Part shown: piece by piece, positions 25,097 through 34,179 of the stretch
Layout: every line of letters begins with the position of its first letter
How positions within the stretch are numbered: the stretch's first letter is position 1
Assembly: GCF_016863015.1 (NCBI RefSeq)
Contig: NZ_BOOB01000016.1
Coordinates: 1-64,000 of the forward strand
Length of the DNA stretch: 64,000 nucleotides
Reading direction: 5' to 3'
Source: Microbispora amethystogenes
Lineage (GTDB): Bacteria > Actinomycetota > Actinomycetes > Streptosporangiales > Streptosporangiaceae
Notes under the pieces: model-generated
Told to the model about the DNA's origin: nothing
Seen by the model: only the letters and a program-made list of their open reading frames with translations
Databases searched by the model: none
Position numbers and translations under genes: made by a program

Positions 25097-25155
25097 TTCG
25101 CCGTCGGGAGGCGCTGCTGGGAGGCTCAGTCGGGGGTGGCTCAGTCGGGGGTGGC

Positions 25156-26355
25156 TCAGTCGGCCGTGAACAGGTGGTCGCTGATCAGGCGGGCCGCCCC
25201 GACGATGCCGGCGGTCCCGCCGAGCTCCGACAAGACGATGGGCAGGTTGCCGGTCGCCAGCGGCAGGGAGCGCTGGTAGACGACGCTGCGGACCTCCGCG
25301 AGCAGCGCGTGGCCGAGACCCGCCACCCCGCCTCCGATGATCACCAGGCCGGGGTTGAAGAAGCTCACCAGTGAGGCGAGCACGAGCCCCACGTGCCGGC
25401 CGCCCTCGCGGACCATCCGCACGGCGGCGGCGTCGCCCGAGCCGGCCGCCGCGCCCACGTCCTCGGCGGTGAGCGCGCCCTCGTGCGCGAGCCGGTCGGC
25501 GAGGAAGGCGGACTCGCCGGAGCGGGCGGCGGCCAGGGCGTCGCGCGCCAGCGCCGCGCCGCCGAAGTAGGCCTCGAGGCAGCCGGTGTTGCCGCAGGTG
25601 CACAGGGGACCGTTCTCGTCCACCCGGATGTGGCCGATGTCGCCCGCGCTGCCGGTCACCCCGCGGTAGATCTCGCCGTCGACCACGATGCCGCAGCCGA
25701 TGCCCGTACCGATCTTGACGAGCAGGAAGTCGTCGACGGACCTCGCGAGACCGGCGTGCAGCTCGCCGAGCGCCATTATGTTCACGTCGTTGTCCACCAG
25801 CACCGGACAGCCGAACTCCCGGGTCAGCGACTCCCGTACGGGGAAGCGGTCCCAGCCGGGCATGATCGGGGGCGAGACCGGAGTCCGGTCGCGGAAGCTG
25901 ACCGGGCCGGGCACGCCGAGGCCGATTCCGTGGATCACCCCGTGCATGTCGGCCGTCTCGCCGGTCAGCAGCTTGCCGACGAGCTCCATCGTCTGGTCGA
26001 GCACCGCCTCGGGGCCCTCCCGCACGTCGGCCGGCTTCGACAGGTGGCCGAGCACCTCCAGCTCGCCGTTGGTCACGCCCACGTCGATGGAGGTGGCGCC
26101 GATGTCGACGCCGACGAAGCGCAGATCCGAGGCGAGGCGGACGATGCCCGAGCGCCGCCCTCCCCGGGACGCCGCGAGGCCTCCGGACTCCACGAGGCCC
26201 AGCTGGGTGAGCCGGTCGAGTTCGAGGGCGAGCTTCGACGCGGACAGACGGACCACCTCGCCGAGCTCGGCACGCGAACGCGCGCCGTCCTGACGCAGGA
26301 GGCGCAGGAGCCGGGCCTGGTGCGGATTCTCGGGGCGAACCGTCATTCGCTTCAC
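25156..26355 (-). CDS. ROK family transcriptional regulator
   Basis: A 399-residue protein: an N-terminal winged helix (about 12-65, LLRLLRQDGARSRAELGEVVRLSASKL) joined to a ROK sugar-kinase fold. The kinase part has the phosphate loop VDIGATSIDVG, GLGVPGPV, LVDNDVN with the catalytic Asp, GTGIGCGIVVDGEIYRGVTGSAGDIGHI, and the zinc motif CTCGNTGC near residue 252. Such proteins are usually sugar-responsive repressors of neighbouring catabolic or biosynthetic genes; those with a complete active site may retain kinase activity. It converges with the ebo-like operon, and its own upstream region shares a GAAACTTTT motif with that operon's promoter. The start is GTG 26355, or possibly ATG 26346. 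Confidence 0.9.
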   Translation of the reverse strand: MKRMTVRPENPHQARLLRLLRQDGARSRAELGEVVRLSASKLALELDRLTQLGLVESGGLAASRGGRRSGIVRLASDLRFVGVDIGATSIDVGVTNGELEVLGHLSKPADVREGPEAVLDQTMELVGKLLTGETADMHGVIHGIGLGVPGPVSFRDRTPVSPPIMPGWDRFPVRESLTREFGCPVLVDNDVNIMALGELHAGLARSVDDFLLVKIGTGIGCGIVVDGEIYRGVTGSAGDIGHIRVDENGPLCTCGNTGCLEAYFGGAALARDALAAARSGESAFLADRLAHEGALTAEDVGAAAGSGDAAAVRMVREGGRHVGLVLASLVSFFNPGLVIIGGGVAGLGHALLAEVRSVVYQRSLPLATGNLPIVLSELGGTAGIVGAARLISDHLFTAD

Positions 26356-26372
26356 GCCGCTCTTCGGGGTCG

Positions 26373-26505
26373 GGGAAACTTCGGGCCGGGAAACTTCGGT
26401 ATCGAGGAAATCGGTTACATGCGGTAACTGACTCTACTTCTGCTCTGGCCCTCTCAACTTTATTACAGGACTGCCTGACTTTTAGCCTCGTATGTGAAAA
26501 GTTTC
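26373..26505. promoter_or_regulatory. Repeated GAAACTT motifs upstream of the ROK gene
   Basis: GGGAAACTTCGG occurs twice as a direct repeat (26373-26384 and 26388-26399) within 45 bases of the ROK start. A third site, GAAAAGTTTC (26496-26505), is a palindrome of GAAA and TTTC arms. Read on the minus strand the last site is GAAACTTTTC, which matches the GAAACTTTT at 18268-18276. The stretch 26400-26520 is clearly richer in A+T than the genes around it. Autoregulation by the ROK protein is likely, but unproven. Confidence 0.5.
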
Positions 26506-26575
26506 TATTGAATCTTGCCCAGGTGGCGGCCATGCCGGTGCGGGCTCCGGGCGTACGGACAGGTAGCTTTTCTCC

Positions 26576-28012
26576 ATGGGCAGGACGATGGGAGAGACGA
26601 CGGGTCGTCATGTGGTCGTCGTGGGCGCCGGCATCGCGGGCCTGGCCGCGGCGTTGCACCTGAACCGGGCCGAGGCGGGGCTGCGGATCACCGTGCTGGA
26701 GGCCGCGCCGAGGATCGGCGGCAAGCTGCACTCCTCGTCCGTCGCCGGAGTGGAGGTCGACGCCGGCGCCGAGTCGATGCTGGCGCGGCGGCCCGAGGGC
26801 GTGGAAATGGCCCGGCTCGCCGGTCTCGGCGACGACCTGGCCGCCCCGGGCACGACCCGGGCGGCGGTCCTGTCGCGGGGGTCCCTGCGCCCGCTGCCCA
26901 GGCAGCAGGTCATGGGCGTGCCCGCCGACGTGGTCGCGCTCGCCCGCTCGGGCATCCTGTCGCCCGCCGGGCTCGCCCGCGTGCCGCTCGACCAGTTCCT
27001 GCCGCCCACGCTCGTGACCGGCGACGTCTCCGTCGCGGCGTACGTGCGCGCCCGGATGGGCGGCGAGGTCGTCGAGCGGCTGGTCGAGCCGCTGCTCGGC
27101 GGCGTCTACGCCGGGCGGGCCGAGTCGCTGTCGCTCGACGCGACCATGCCGCGCGTCGCCGCCGCCGCCCGCACAGAGCGGTCCCTGCTGCAGGCCGCGA
27201 GGAGCATGGTCGCCGAGGCCCCGGCGGACGCCGGGCCGGTCTTCACGACGATCAGGAACGGCATGGGCGCGTTGCCGGCCGCCGTGGCCAAGGAGTCCGG
27301 CGCGCAGATCCGGACCGGCGTCACCGTACGCGACCTCCTCCGCACGCCGGACGGCTGGCGGCTGGTCACCGGCCCCACCCGCGACGAGGAGACGATCGAC
27401 GCCGACGCGGTCGTGCTGGCGCTCCCGGCGCGGCCCGCCTCCCGGCTGCTGCGGCGCGAGGTGCCGGGGGCGGCGGCGGAACTGGCCGCGATCGAGTACG
27501 CCGGGATGGCGATCGTCACCCTCGCCTACCCTCTGACGGCCTTCCCCGAGCCGCCGGCGGGGAGCGGTTACCTGGTCCCGCCGGTGGAGGGGCGGCCGGT
27601 CAAGGCGACGACGTTCAGCAGTGTCAAGTGGCCCCACCTCGCCGAGGCCGGCCCGGACATGATGATCGTCCGGTGTTCGCTCGGCCGGCTGGGGGAGGAG
27701 GCCGTGCTCCAGCGCGACGACGCCGACCTGACGGCCCTGGCGGTGAACGAGATGGCCGAGGTGACGGGCGTGCGCGGGCTGCCGGTCGACACCCGGGTGA
27801 CCCGCTGGGGCGGCGCGCTCCCGCAGTACGAGGTCGGCCACCTCGACCGGGTGGCCCGGGTGCGGGCCGCGATCGCCGGGCAGCCCGGCCTGGCCGTGTG
27901 CGGCGCGGCGTACGAGGGCGTCGGCGTCCCGGCCTGCGTCGCCACCGCGCGCACGGCCGCCCGGCTCGTGCTCGACCATCTGCGGGCGGAGCGGGCCGCC
28001 CCGAGGGCCTGA
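26576..28012 (+). CDS. hemY: Coproporphyrinogen/protoporphyrinogen III oxidase
   Basis: A 478-residue FAD enzyme. The dinucleotide motif [16 protein letters not shown] starts near residue 14. RIGGKLHSS, the conserved AGAESMLAR and [15 protein letters not shown] follow, and the FAD-binding end [14 protein letters not shown] is at the C-terminus. In actinobacteria this enzyme oxidises coproporphyrinogen III to coproporphyrin III, after which iron is inserted and HemQ decarboxylates coproheme. The directly following hemQ supports that pathway. Two in-frame ATGs (26576 and 26588) are possible; the first is used here without a strong ribosome site to decide. The gene name in databases varies (hemY, hemG, cgoX). 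Confidence 0.93.
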   Translation: MGRTMGETTGRHVVVVGAGIAGLAAALHLNRAEAGLRITVLEAAPRIGGKLHSSSVAGVEVDAGAESMLARRPEGVEMARLAGLGDDLAAPGTTRAAVLSRGSLRPLPRQQVMGVPADVVALARSGILSPAGLARVPLDQFLPPTLVTGDVSVAAYVRARMGGEVVERLVEPLLGGVYAGRAESLSLDATMPRVAAAARTERSLLQAARSMVAEAPADAGPVFTTIRNGMGALPAAVAKESGAQIRTGVTVRDLLRTPDGWRLVTGPTRDEETIDADAVVLALPARPASRLLRREVPGAAAELAAIEYAGMAIVTLAYPLTAFPEPPAGSGYLVPPVEGRPVKATTFSSVKWPHLAEAGPDMMIVRCSLGRLGEEAVLQRDDADLTALAVNEMAEVTGVRGLPVDTRVTRWGGALPQYEVGHLDRVARVRAAIAGQPGLAVCGAAYEGVGVPACVATARTAARLVLDHLRAERAAPRA

Positions 28013-28041
28013 CCACCTCTCCGTACGGGCAGAATGGAGCC

Positions 28042-28743
28042 ATGACGGAGCCCGCCCCGCGCCCCAAGGCGCGCGATCTCAACCTGGTCATCCGCTACAC
28101 GATGTGGTCGGTCTTCCGGCTGCGCGACCGGCTCCCGGACGCCCGTGAGGGCGTCGCCGAGGAGGTCGAGGAGCTGCTCGCCCAGGCGGCGGGCAAGGAC
28201 GTGACGACGCGCGGCTGCTACGACGTGGCGGGGTTCCGCGCCGACGCGGACTACATGTTCTGGTGGCACGCCCCCTCCCCGGAGGACCTCCAGGAGACCT
28301 ACACCCGCTTCCGCCGTACGGCGCTCGGCCGCGCGAGCGAGCCGGTCTGGTCGGCGATGGCCCTGCACCGGCCCGCGGAGTTCAACAAGTCCCACGTCCC
28401 GGCCTTCCTCGCCGAGGAGGAGCCCCGCGGCTTCGTCTGCGTCTACCCCTTCGTCCGGTCCCTGGAGTGGTACCTGCTGGAGGACTCCGAGCGCCGCAAG
28501 ATGCTCGCCGAGCACGGGATGATGGCCCGGGACTATCCCGACGTGCGGTCCAACACGGTCGCCTGCTTCGCGCTCAACGACTACGAGTGGATGCTGGCCT
28601 TCGAAGCCGACGAACTGCACCGCATCGTCGACCTGATGCGCCACCTGCGGGGAGCCGAGGCGAGGCGGCACACCAGGATCGAGATCCCCTTCTACACCGG
28701 CACCCGCAAGCCGGTCAGCGAACTCGTCGCCGCGCTGCCCTAG
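28042..28743 (+). CDS. hemQ: Coproheme decarboxylase, chlorite dismutase family
   Basis: A 233-residue member of the chlorite-dismutase-like family, which converts coproheme to heme b with peroxide. Recognisable blocks are [48 protein letters not shown] (catalytic Tyr region), [20 protein letters not shown] (His that ligates the heme iron) and [25 protein letters not shown]. The C-terminus [12 protein letters not shown] is also typical. It begins 29 bases after hemY and is certainly cotranscribed with it. Its last 29 bases overlap the 3' end of the convergent membrane-protein gene. Confidence 0.95.
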   Translation: MTEPAPRPKARDLNLVIRYTMWSVFRLRDRLPDAREGVAEEVEELLAQAAGKDVTTRGCYDVAGFRADADYMFWWHAPSPEDLQETYTRFRRTALGRASEPVWSAMALHRPAEFNKSHVPAFLAEEEPRGFVCVYPFVRSLEWYLLEDSERRKMLAEHGMMARDYPDVRSNTVACFALNDYEWMLAFEADELHRIVDLMRHLRGAEARRHTRIEIPFYTGTRKPVSELVAALP

Positions 28744-29278
28744 CGATCGACACCCCGAGGACGGCCCAGGTCAGGGCTTCGACCAGGGGTCCCGCCGCGC
28801 CGAGCGCCATCGTCAGCGGCAGCGTCGCGGGCAGGACGGCCGCCACGGGACGGGGCACCGTCCCGTGGCGGAAGCACGCGATCGCCAGCAGGACCAGCCC
28901 GGCCATCCACAGCGCGATCCCCGGCACGAACAGCACCCCGAGCGGGTCCGGCGCGTCGTGGCCGAGGAGGAATGTGGTCGTCACCGGGACGGCGACGAGC
29001 GCGTGGCCGAGGCCGTACAGCAGCGCCCCGGCGTCGCCGGTCCGCCCCCAGCCCCGCGCCCGCCCGTGGGCGCGGCGCAGGGCCAGGACGGCCGCGACCG
29101 CCGCCACCAGGTAGAGCGCGTACGCGCCCTCGATGACGTGGTCCGCCGCGGAGGCGAACGGCACCGTCTGCGTGTGCAGGATCTGCGTCACGCCGAGCGT
29201 CAGCGCCGCCGCGGCGGCGACGGCCGGAGCCAGGGGTATGGGAGCGGTGGAAGCGCGGGGCGACGCGGTGGCGTCCAT
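28715..29278 (-). CDS. Small multi-pass membrane protein, unknown function
   Basis: A 187-residue hydrophobic protein with about five membrane helices (roughly 20-37, 48-66, 84-104, 115-135, 147-178) and a basic C-terminal tail ARAARRRVR. His residues within or near helices ([25 protein letters not shown]) are notable but match no heme or metal motif I recognise. I cannot assign a family. It converges with hemQ and overlaps it by 29 bases. The start ATG at 29278 has GGAGAACAGTC upstream on its strand. Confidence 0.7.
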   Translation of the reverse strand: MDATASPRASTAPIPLAPAVAAAAALTLGVTQILHTQTVPFASAADHVIEGAYALYLVAAVAAVLALRRAHGRARGWGRTGDAGALLYGLGHALVAVPVTTTFLLGHDAPDPLGVLFVPGIALWMAGLVLLAIACFRHGTVPRPVAAVLPATLPLTMALGAAGPLVEALTWAVLGVSIARAARRRVR

Positions 29279-29400
29279 GACTGTTCTCCTCCGGAGGGCG
29301 GTGTCGTTGCCCGTCCAGGGTCGGGCCGTGCCGATCCCGGCCGGAGGAGCCGATGTTCCCGTCCGCGGGGGAACGCCTCCCGGACTTCCGGGACGCCGGC

Positions 29401-30054
29401 TCAGCCCGTGGCGAGTCCCGCCGCGCGGGCGGCGGCGACCGCCTCGGCGCGGTCGCGCACGCCGAGCTTGACGAGGACGCCGGAGACGGCGTTGGCCACG
29501 GTCTTCGGGCTGACGCCCAGGCGCGCCGCGATCGCCTGGTTGCCCAGGCCCGACGCGACGAGTTCCAGGATCTCGTACTCCCGGCCGGTGAGCGCGGGGA
29601 ACGGCCGCGGGGACACGCGGGGCGGCGCGTGCAGCAGCTTGACCAGGGACTCGGCCGCGCCGGTCCCGAACACGGCCTGTCCCCGGGCCGCCGCGCGCAC
29701 CGCGGCGACCACGTCGTCCTGGCCGGCGTTCTTGAGCAGGTAGCCCCTGGCCCCCGCGCGGACCGCCGCCAGCAGCGACAGGTCGTCGTCCGACATCGTG
29801 AGCATCACCACGTTCGGCGGGCGGGATCCGGCGGACAGCCGCCGGGTCGCCTCGATCCCGTCCATGTTCGGCATCGAGATGTCCATCAGCACGACGTCGG
29901 GGGTGTGCTCGCGGGCGGCCACGAGCGCCCGCAGGCCGTCCTCGGCCACCGCGACGACCTCGATGCCCTCCACGGTCGACATCAGCGCCCCGAGGCCGTC
30001 GCGGACCACCGGGTGGTCGTCGACGACGAGCAGCCTGATCACAGGGGAATCCAC
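29401..30054 (-). CDS. NarL/LuxR-type response regulator
   Basis: A 217-residue two-component regulator. The receiver domain (about 5-122) has the acidic pair in LVVDDHPVVRDGL, the phosphoacceptor Asp near residue 55 in DVVLMDISMPNMDGIE, and the conserved Lys in GYLLKNAG. The LuxR-type helix-turn-helix domain spans ~148-212 (LTGREYEILELVASGLGNQAIAARLGVSPKTVANAVSGVLVKLG). It overlaps the kinase gene by 16 bases, so the two are a cognate pair. No target genes can be named; the divergent secreted-protein gene beyond the kinase is one possibility. Confidence 0.93.
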   Translation of the reverse strand: MDSPVIRLLVVDDHPVVRDGLGALMSTVEGIEVVAVAEDGLRALVAAREHTPDVVLMDISMPNMDGIEATRRLSAGSRPPNVVMLTMSDDDLSLLAAVRAGARGYLLKNAGQDDVVAAVRAAARGQAVFGTGAAESLVKLLHAPPRVSPRPFPALTGREYEILELVASGLGNQAIAARLGVSPKTVANAVSGVLVKLGVRDRAEAVAAARAAGLATG

Positions 30055-31904
30055 GCGGTCACCACCGTTCCGCCGCCGGGGGCGGCGTCGATCGTCAGCT
30101 TTCCGTCCAGCTCCTCCACCCGCTCCCGCATCGAGGTCAGCCCGACTCCCGGGACGGCCTCGGGCGGGAGCCCCCGCCCGTCGTCGCGCACGGCCAGCTC
30201 GAACCCCGTGCCGTCCTCGGTCCGCCCGAGCCGTACGGCGCAGCGGCGGGGCTCGCCGTGCCGCACCGCGTTCGTCAGCGCCTCACGGGCGACCAGATAG
30301 GCCGTGACCTCCACGGCGGCCGGCAGTCCGCTCACGTCCGCGGCCGTGACGTCGATCTCCACCCCGCCGGCGCCCAGCGTCGCGGCGGTGTGCTCGACGG
30401 CGCCGGCCAGCCCGAGCTGCGCCAGTTCGGGTGGCCTCAGCCCCCGCACCAGCCGGCGCACGCCCGAGCCCGCCTCGGCCACCTGCGTCCTGATCTGGGT
30501 CAGCAGGCCGCGCGCCCGCTCCGGGTCGGCCGTCAGCGCGTTGCCCGCGGCGTCCACCGTGAAGCCGATGCCCGCGAGGAAGGCGCCCAGCCCGTCGTGC
30601 AGGTCCCTGCTGAACCGCCGCCGCTCCTCCTCCCGGGCGGTGACCAGCAGCGTCCGCGAGCGCTGCAGCGCCGCGGCCCGGTGGGCGGCGGCGAGCGCCG
30701 CCCCGGCGTGCGACGCGAGCGGGGTGAGCACCCGCACGTCGCCTCCCGACAGGCCGAGGGCGCCGAGGACCTCGTCCTGGAAGCGCAGCGGCACCGACAC
30801 GCCGAGCGGGGCGGGCGTGCCCCGCTCGACGACCTTCAGCGGCTCGCCCGGCGCGCCCAGCTCGGCCCGTACGTAGGCGGCCCGGGTCGCCTCGGCCGCC
30901 GCGTCGGCGACCGCGGCGAGGATCTCCGCGGGCTCCGAGGTCGCGGCCAGGCGGGCGCCCAGCCGGGCGTGGACGGTCTCGGGGTCGGCCCGGCCGCCGT
31001 ACAGGATGCGGCCGGACGCCCGGCGCAGCCAGCGGTGCAGCGGCTCGACCGCGACCGCCACGGCCGCCGCGGCGGCGACGGGCGCGCCGGTGAGCCCGGC
31101 CACCGTGAAGTACAGCAGGGCCAGGGCCCCGGTCAGCAGGCCCAGGGTCAGCACGCGGCGCAGCCACGGCCCGGTCCCGTACAGGTCGTGGCGCAGCATC
31201 GCCACGCCGACGCAGGCCGGCAGGGCCAGGATGAACGGCACTCCGGCGGCGGGCAGCCGGGTGACGGCCGGCAGGAAGACCCCCGCCACGAACGCGCCGG
31301 CGCCGAGGCAGATCCACAGCAGCTGGGTGCGCCGCTCGCCCTGCGCACTGGCGGTACGGACGACGAGCCCGGCCGCGCACGCGAGCGAGACCGCGGCCAG
31401 GAGCACGACGACGGCGGGCAGCGCGTCCCGCACGGGTGCCAGGGCCTCGACCGGGAACGGCCTGTCCGGCCCCTCGGGCACCAGCGCGGCCAGGACCGTG
31501 AACGCCGCCGTGGCGGCCACTCCCGTCGCGGCCACCGGCCGCCAGGCCCGCCCGGGCAGGCGGCCGTCCGGCACGAGCAGCAGCAGGACGCCGCCCACGG
31601 TCAGCAGGGCGGGGGCCCAGGCCCACGCGCCCACCCAGGCGGCCCAGCGGCCGCCGGGCAGGCCGGGCCGGAGCGCGTAGGAGTCGGCGAAGTAGGCGAC
31701 GGCGCCGAGCGCGGTCACCAGGCAGCAGGGTCCGACGGCGCCGCCCCTGCGTCGGGCCGTCAGATAGGCGCCGAGCGGGGTGAAGCCGAGCGCGACCGCG
31801 GCGTCCACCGGGTCGGCGCCGCCCAGCGCCCCTCCGGCCGCGACCAGGGCGCAGGACAGCCCGAACACGAGCCAGGACAGCGCGGAGGACAGGGCGGCCG
31901 GCAC
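30039..31904 (-). CDS. Membrane sensor histidine kinase (HisKA_3 family)
   Basis: A 621-residue kinase. The N-terminal ~290 residues form about nine to ten membrane helices without a large outside domain, suggesting a membrane-borne or cell-envelope signal. A GAF-like domain (about 305-425) leads to the dimerisation and phosphoacceptor helix RRFSRDLHDGLGAFLAGIG (His near 435). The HATPase at the C-terminus has LTNAVRHGEPRRC, VRDDGRGLPPEAVPGVGLTSMRERVEELDG. The GTG start at 31904 is preceded by GGGAGG; a longer frame to 32009 lacks such a site and would cover the promoter of the divergent gene. Cognate regulator directly downstream. Confidence 0.9.
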   Translation of the reverse strand: MPAALSSALSWLVFGLSCALVAAGGALGGADPVDAAVALGFTPLGAYLTARRRGGAVGPCCLVTALGAVAYFADSYALRPGLPGGRWAAWVGAWAWAPALLTVGGVLLLLVPDGRLPGRAWRPVAATGVAATAAFTVLAALVPEGPDRPFPVEALAPVRDALPAVVVLLAAVSLACAAGLVVRTASAQGERRTQLLWICLGAGAFVAGVFLPAVTRLPAAGVPFILALPACVGVAMLRHDLYGTGPWLRRVLTLGLLTGALALLYFTVAGLTGAPVAAAAAVAVAVEPLHRWLRRASGRILYGGRADPETVHARLGARLAATSEPAEILAAVADAAAEATRAAYVRAELGAPGEPLKVVERGTPAPLGVSVPLRFQDEVLGALGLSGGDVRVLTPLASHAGAALAAAHRAAALQRSRTLLVTAREEERRRFSRDLHDGLGAFLAGIGFTVDAAGNALTADPERARGLLTQIRTQVAEAGSGVRRLVRGLRPPELAQLGLAGAVEHTAATLGAGGVEIDVTAADVSGLPAAVEVTAYLVAREALTNAVRHGEPRRCAVRLGRTEDGTGFELAVRDDGRGLPPEAVPGVGLTSMRERVEELDGKLTIDAAPGGGTVVTAWIPL

Positions 31905-31985
31905 GCACCCTCCCTGGTGACGGTGGAGGACGGGACTCTGGAAGGGACATTCTGTCGGACCACGTGCGAAACGCCCGAAAGGGAC

Positions 31986-32014
31986 TTGGCGGCGTCTGGA
32001 CTTTGCCATACTGT
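31986..32014 (+). promoter_or_regulatory. Probable sigma-70-type promoter of the secreted-protein gene
   Basis: TTGGCG (31986-31991), a 17-base spacer and TACTGT (32009-32014) fit housekeeping promoter spacing. Transcription would start near 32021, about 24 bases before the GTG at 32045. It lies in the divergent gap between this gene and the sensor kinase. Confidence 0.55.
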
Positions 32015-32044
32015 GACGAGGGATCTACGTCTAGGTGAGGCAGA

Positions 32045-32635
32045 GTGTCAAGCGGGCTGGCACGTTCCAGGGGGCGCCGTCGTAAGGGGCGGACCCGTTC
32101 ACACGTCGTCGAACTGTCGCTCGGAGCGGCCGCCTTCGCCGTCGGGGCCTTCGCGATCGCCGGGCCGCTGTCGCACCCGGACGCGGCTCCGGCGAACACG
32201 GCCGCCGCGCCCGCGCCGCACGCCTCCCCGGCCGGTGAGCTGACCGTCGCCAGCGTCGACACGGGGAAGAAGACCGACGGCGCGCGGAAGAAGGCGTCGG
32301 CGAAGAAGGCGTCGGGACCGTCCAAGTACACCGACAAGAAGGCGGACGCCTACTTCCGCAGCCGGTGGAAGGACAAGACGGCCAAGAAGGTCAAGGACAT
32401 CCGCACCACCGGCCGCTACCTGCGCATCTACACGAACCTCCCGGAGAACGCCGACAACTCCAAGGCCGCGATCACCCTGTGCAAGCGCGGCCTGGAGTAC
32501 CTGGCCGAGCGGGGGGAGGTCAACCCCGTGGTGTTCGTCCAGTCCAGGTTCGGCGAGAACGGCAATCCCGTCCTCGCCAACATCCTCGGCCCGGACGACG
32601 ACGACTGCCGGGTCACCTACCCCAAACCGAACTGA
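32045..32635 (+). CDS. Membrane-anchored or secreted Lys-rich protein, unknown function
   Basis: A 196-residue protein with a basic N-terminus (SSGLARSRGRRRKGRTR), one hydrophobic segment at about 24-42 (VELSLGAAAFAVGAFAIAG), then an Ala/Pro linker and a Lys-rich stretch. The conserved-looking part is the C-terminal ~95 residues: YFRSRWKDKTAKKVKDIRTTG, YLRIYTNLPENADNSKAAITLCKRGLEYL, VVFVQSRFGENGNPVLANILG, with two Cys that could pair. The segment resembles small extracytoplasmic domains found widely in Streptosporangiaceae, but I cannot name it. GTG 32045 follows GTGAGGCA. Divergent from the two-component system. Confidence 0.75.
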   Translation: MSSGLARSRGRRRKGRTRSHVVELSLGAAAFAVGAFAIAGPLSHPDAAPANTAAAPAPHASPAGELTVASVDTGKKTDGARKKASAKKASGPSKYTDKKADAYFRSRWKDKTAKKVKDIRTTGRYLRIYTNLPENADNSKAAITLCKRGLEYLAERGEVNPVVFVQSRFGENGNPVLANILGPDDDDCRVTYPKPN

Positions 32636-32656
32636 GGCTGCCGAACTGAGTCGGCC

Positions 32657-33058
32657 TTATTCGGCCGGGCGCAGGGTCAGGCTGACGGAGTTGATGCAGT
32701 ACCGGTCGTCGGTCGGGGTGGGATAGCCCTCGCCGTGGAACACGTGCCCGAGGTGTGAGTCGCACTGCGCGCAGCGCACCTCGACCCGGCGCATCCCGAG
32801 GGAGTCGTCCTCGTGCAGCGTCACGGCCTCCGACTCGGACGGCTCGAAGAACGACGGCCAGCCGCAGTGCGACTCGAACTTGGTCTCTGACCGGAACAGC
32901 TCCGCCCCGCAGGCGCGGCAGGAGTAGACGCCGACGGTCTTGGTGTCGACGTACTCGCCGGTGTAGGGGCGCTCGGTCCCCGCCTGCCGCAGGACGCGGA
33001 ACTCCTCCGGGGAAAGCTGCGCGCGCCACTCGGCGTCGCTCTTGACGACCTTTTCCAT
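32657..33058 (-). CDS. msrB: Peptide-methionine (R)-S-oxide reductase
   Basis: The 133-residue enzyme reduces the R form of methionine sulfoxide in proteins, repairing oxidative damage. All hallmarks are present: RPYTGEYVDTKTVGVYSCRACGAELF, the zinc site made of CRAC and CAQC, FESHCGWPSFF, LGHVFHGEGYPTPTDDRYCINSVSL with the catalytic Cys near the C-terminus. ATG 33058 is taken as the start, with GGTGAG upstream; GTG codons just before it (33067, 33064) are possible alternatives. It is divergent from the LigD-like polymerase gene. Confidence 0.96.
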   Translation of the reverse strand: MEKVVKSDAEWRAQLSPEEFRVLRQAGTERPYTGEYVDTKTVGVYSCRACGAELFRSETKFESHCGWPSFFEPSESEAVTLHEDDSLGMRRVEVRCAQCDSHLGHVFHGEGYPTPTDDRYCINSVSLTLRPAE

Positions 33059-33153
33059 GCTCACCACCCTGTGTCCGGTGGCCCCTCGCGGGGATTACGA
33101 AGTGAGGAACCATCAGGCCGTCCAGGATCTTCCCCGGGGGTAGGGTCGCCTAC

Positions 33154-34164
33154 ATGGCTTCGCCGTACATCGAGATCGAGGTGGGTGACCGGGTCGTCAA
33201 GGTCACCAACCCGGACAAGGTCTACTTCCCGGCGATCGGCGCGACCAAGCGCGACCTGGTGACGTACTACGTCAGCGTGGGGGAGGGCGCGCTGCGCGCC
33301 ATGCGCGAGCGGCCGACCTACCTCAAGCGGCACCCGGACGGCGTCGGCTCCGAGGCGATCTACCAGAAGCGGATGCCCAAGCACCCCGACTGGATCGAGA
33401 CCGTCACCGTGCGCTTCCCCAGCGGGCGCACGGCCGACGCCTTCTGCCCGACCGAGGTGGCGGCCATCGCCTGGTGCGCCAACCTCGGCACGATCGACTT
33501 CCACCCGTGGCACGCCCGCCGCGCCGACCTCGACCATCCCGACGAGCTGCGCATCGACATCGACCCGCAGCCCGGCACGTCGTTCGAGCAGGCCCGTACG
33601 GTCGCCTTCACGGTGAAGGAGGTCCTCGACGAGCTCGGCATGCGGGGGTTCCCGAAGACCTCCGGCAGCCGCGGCGTCCACGTCAACGTGCGCATAGAGC
33701 CGCGCTGGACCTTCACGGAGGTGCGGCACGCCGCCATCGCCTTCGCCCGGGAGGTGGAGCGGCGCACGGATCTCGCGACGACCGCCTGGTGGAAGGAGGA
33801 GCGGGGGGAGAAGGTCTTCATCGACTACAACCAGAACGCCCGCGACCGGACGGTGGCGTCCGCCTACTCGGTCCGCGCCCGGCCCGACGGCCGGGTCTCC
33901 GCCCCGGTGACCTGGGCCGAGCTGGAGGACTGCGACCCGGGCGCCTTCGACCTGAGGACGATGCCGGAGCGGTTCGCCGCGCTGGGGGACGTGCAGCGGG
34001 AGATCGACGACCGCGCCTTCGGCGTCGGCACGCTCCTGGAGTGGTACGACGCCGACGAGCGGGGCGACCTGCCGTACCCGCCGAACTATCCGAAGATGCC
34101 CGGCGAGCCCAAGCGGGTGCAGCCGTCCAAGGCCCGGCCGTCCGGCGACGCCGCCGGTGACTGA
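33154..34164 (+). CDS. LigD-type polymerase/primase domain protein
   Basis: A 336-residue stand-alone polymerase domain of the archaeo-eukaryotic primase family, as found in bacterial non-homologous end joining (DNA ligase D). Motifs: VTNPDKVYFP at the start, YLKRHPDGV, the catalytic Asp pair in RIDIDPQPG (about residue 134), KTSGSRGVHVNV, and FIDYNQNARDRTVASAYSVR with the third acidic residue. Such enzymes fill gaps and add (ribo)nucleotides at break ends with Ku and a ligase. No Ku gene is in the window, but a matching ATP-dependent ligase lies 3.3 kb downstream on the same strand. Confidence 0.92.
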   Translation: MASPYIEIEVGDRVVKVTNPDKVYFPAIGATKRDLVTYYVSVGEGALRAMRERPTYLKRHPDGVGSEAIYQKRMPKHPDWIETVTVRFPSGRTADAFCPTEVAAIAWCANLGTIDFHPWHARRADLDHPDELRIDIDPQPGTSFEQARTVAFTVKEVLDELGMRGFPKTSGSRGVHVNVRIEPRWTFTEVRHAAIAFAREVERRTDLATTAWWKEERGEKVFIDYNQNARDRTVASAYSVRARPDGRVSAPVTWAELEDCDPGAFDLRTMPERFAALGDVQREIDDRAFGVGTLLEWYDADERGDLPYPPNYPKMPGEPKRVQPSKARPSGDAAGD

Positions 34165-34179
34165 GCCGCCGCCGGCGGA

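Noticed and set aside
25156-26355. Glucokinase (glkA) for the ROK gene
   Set aside because: An N-terminal winged-helix DNA-binding domain precedes the kinase fold, so it is a regulator.
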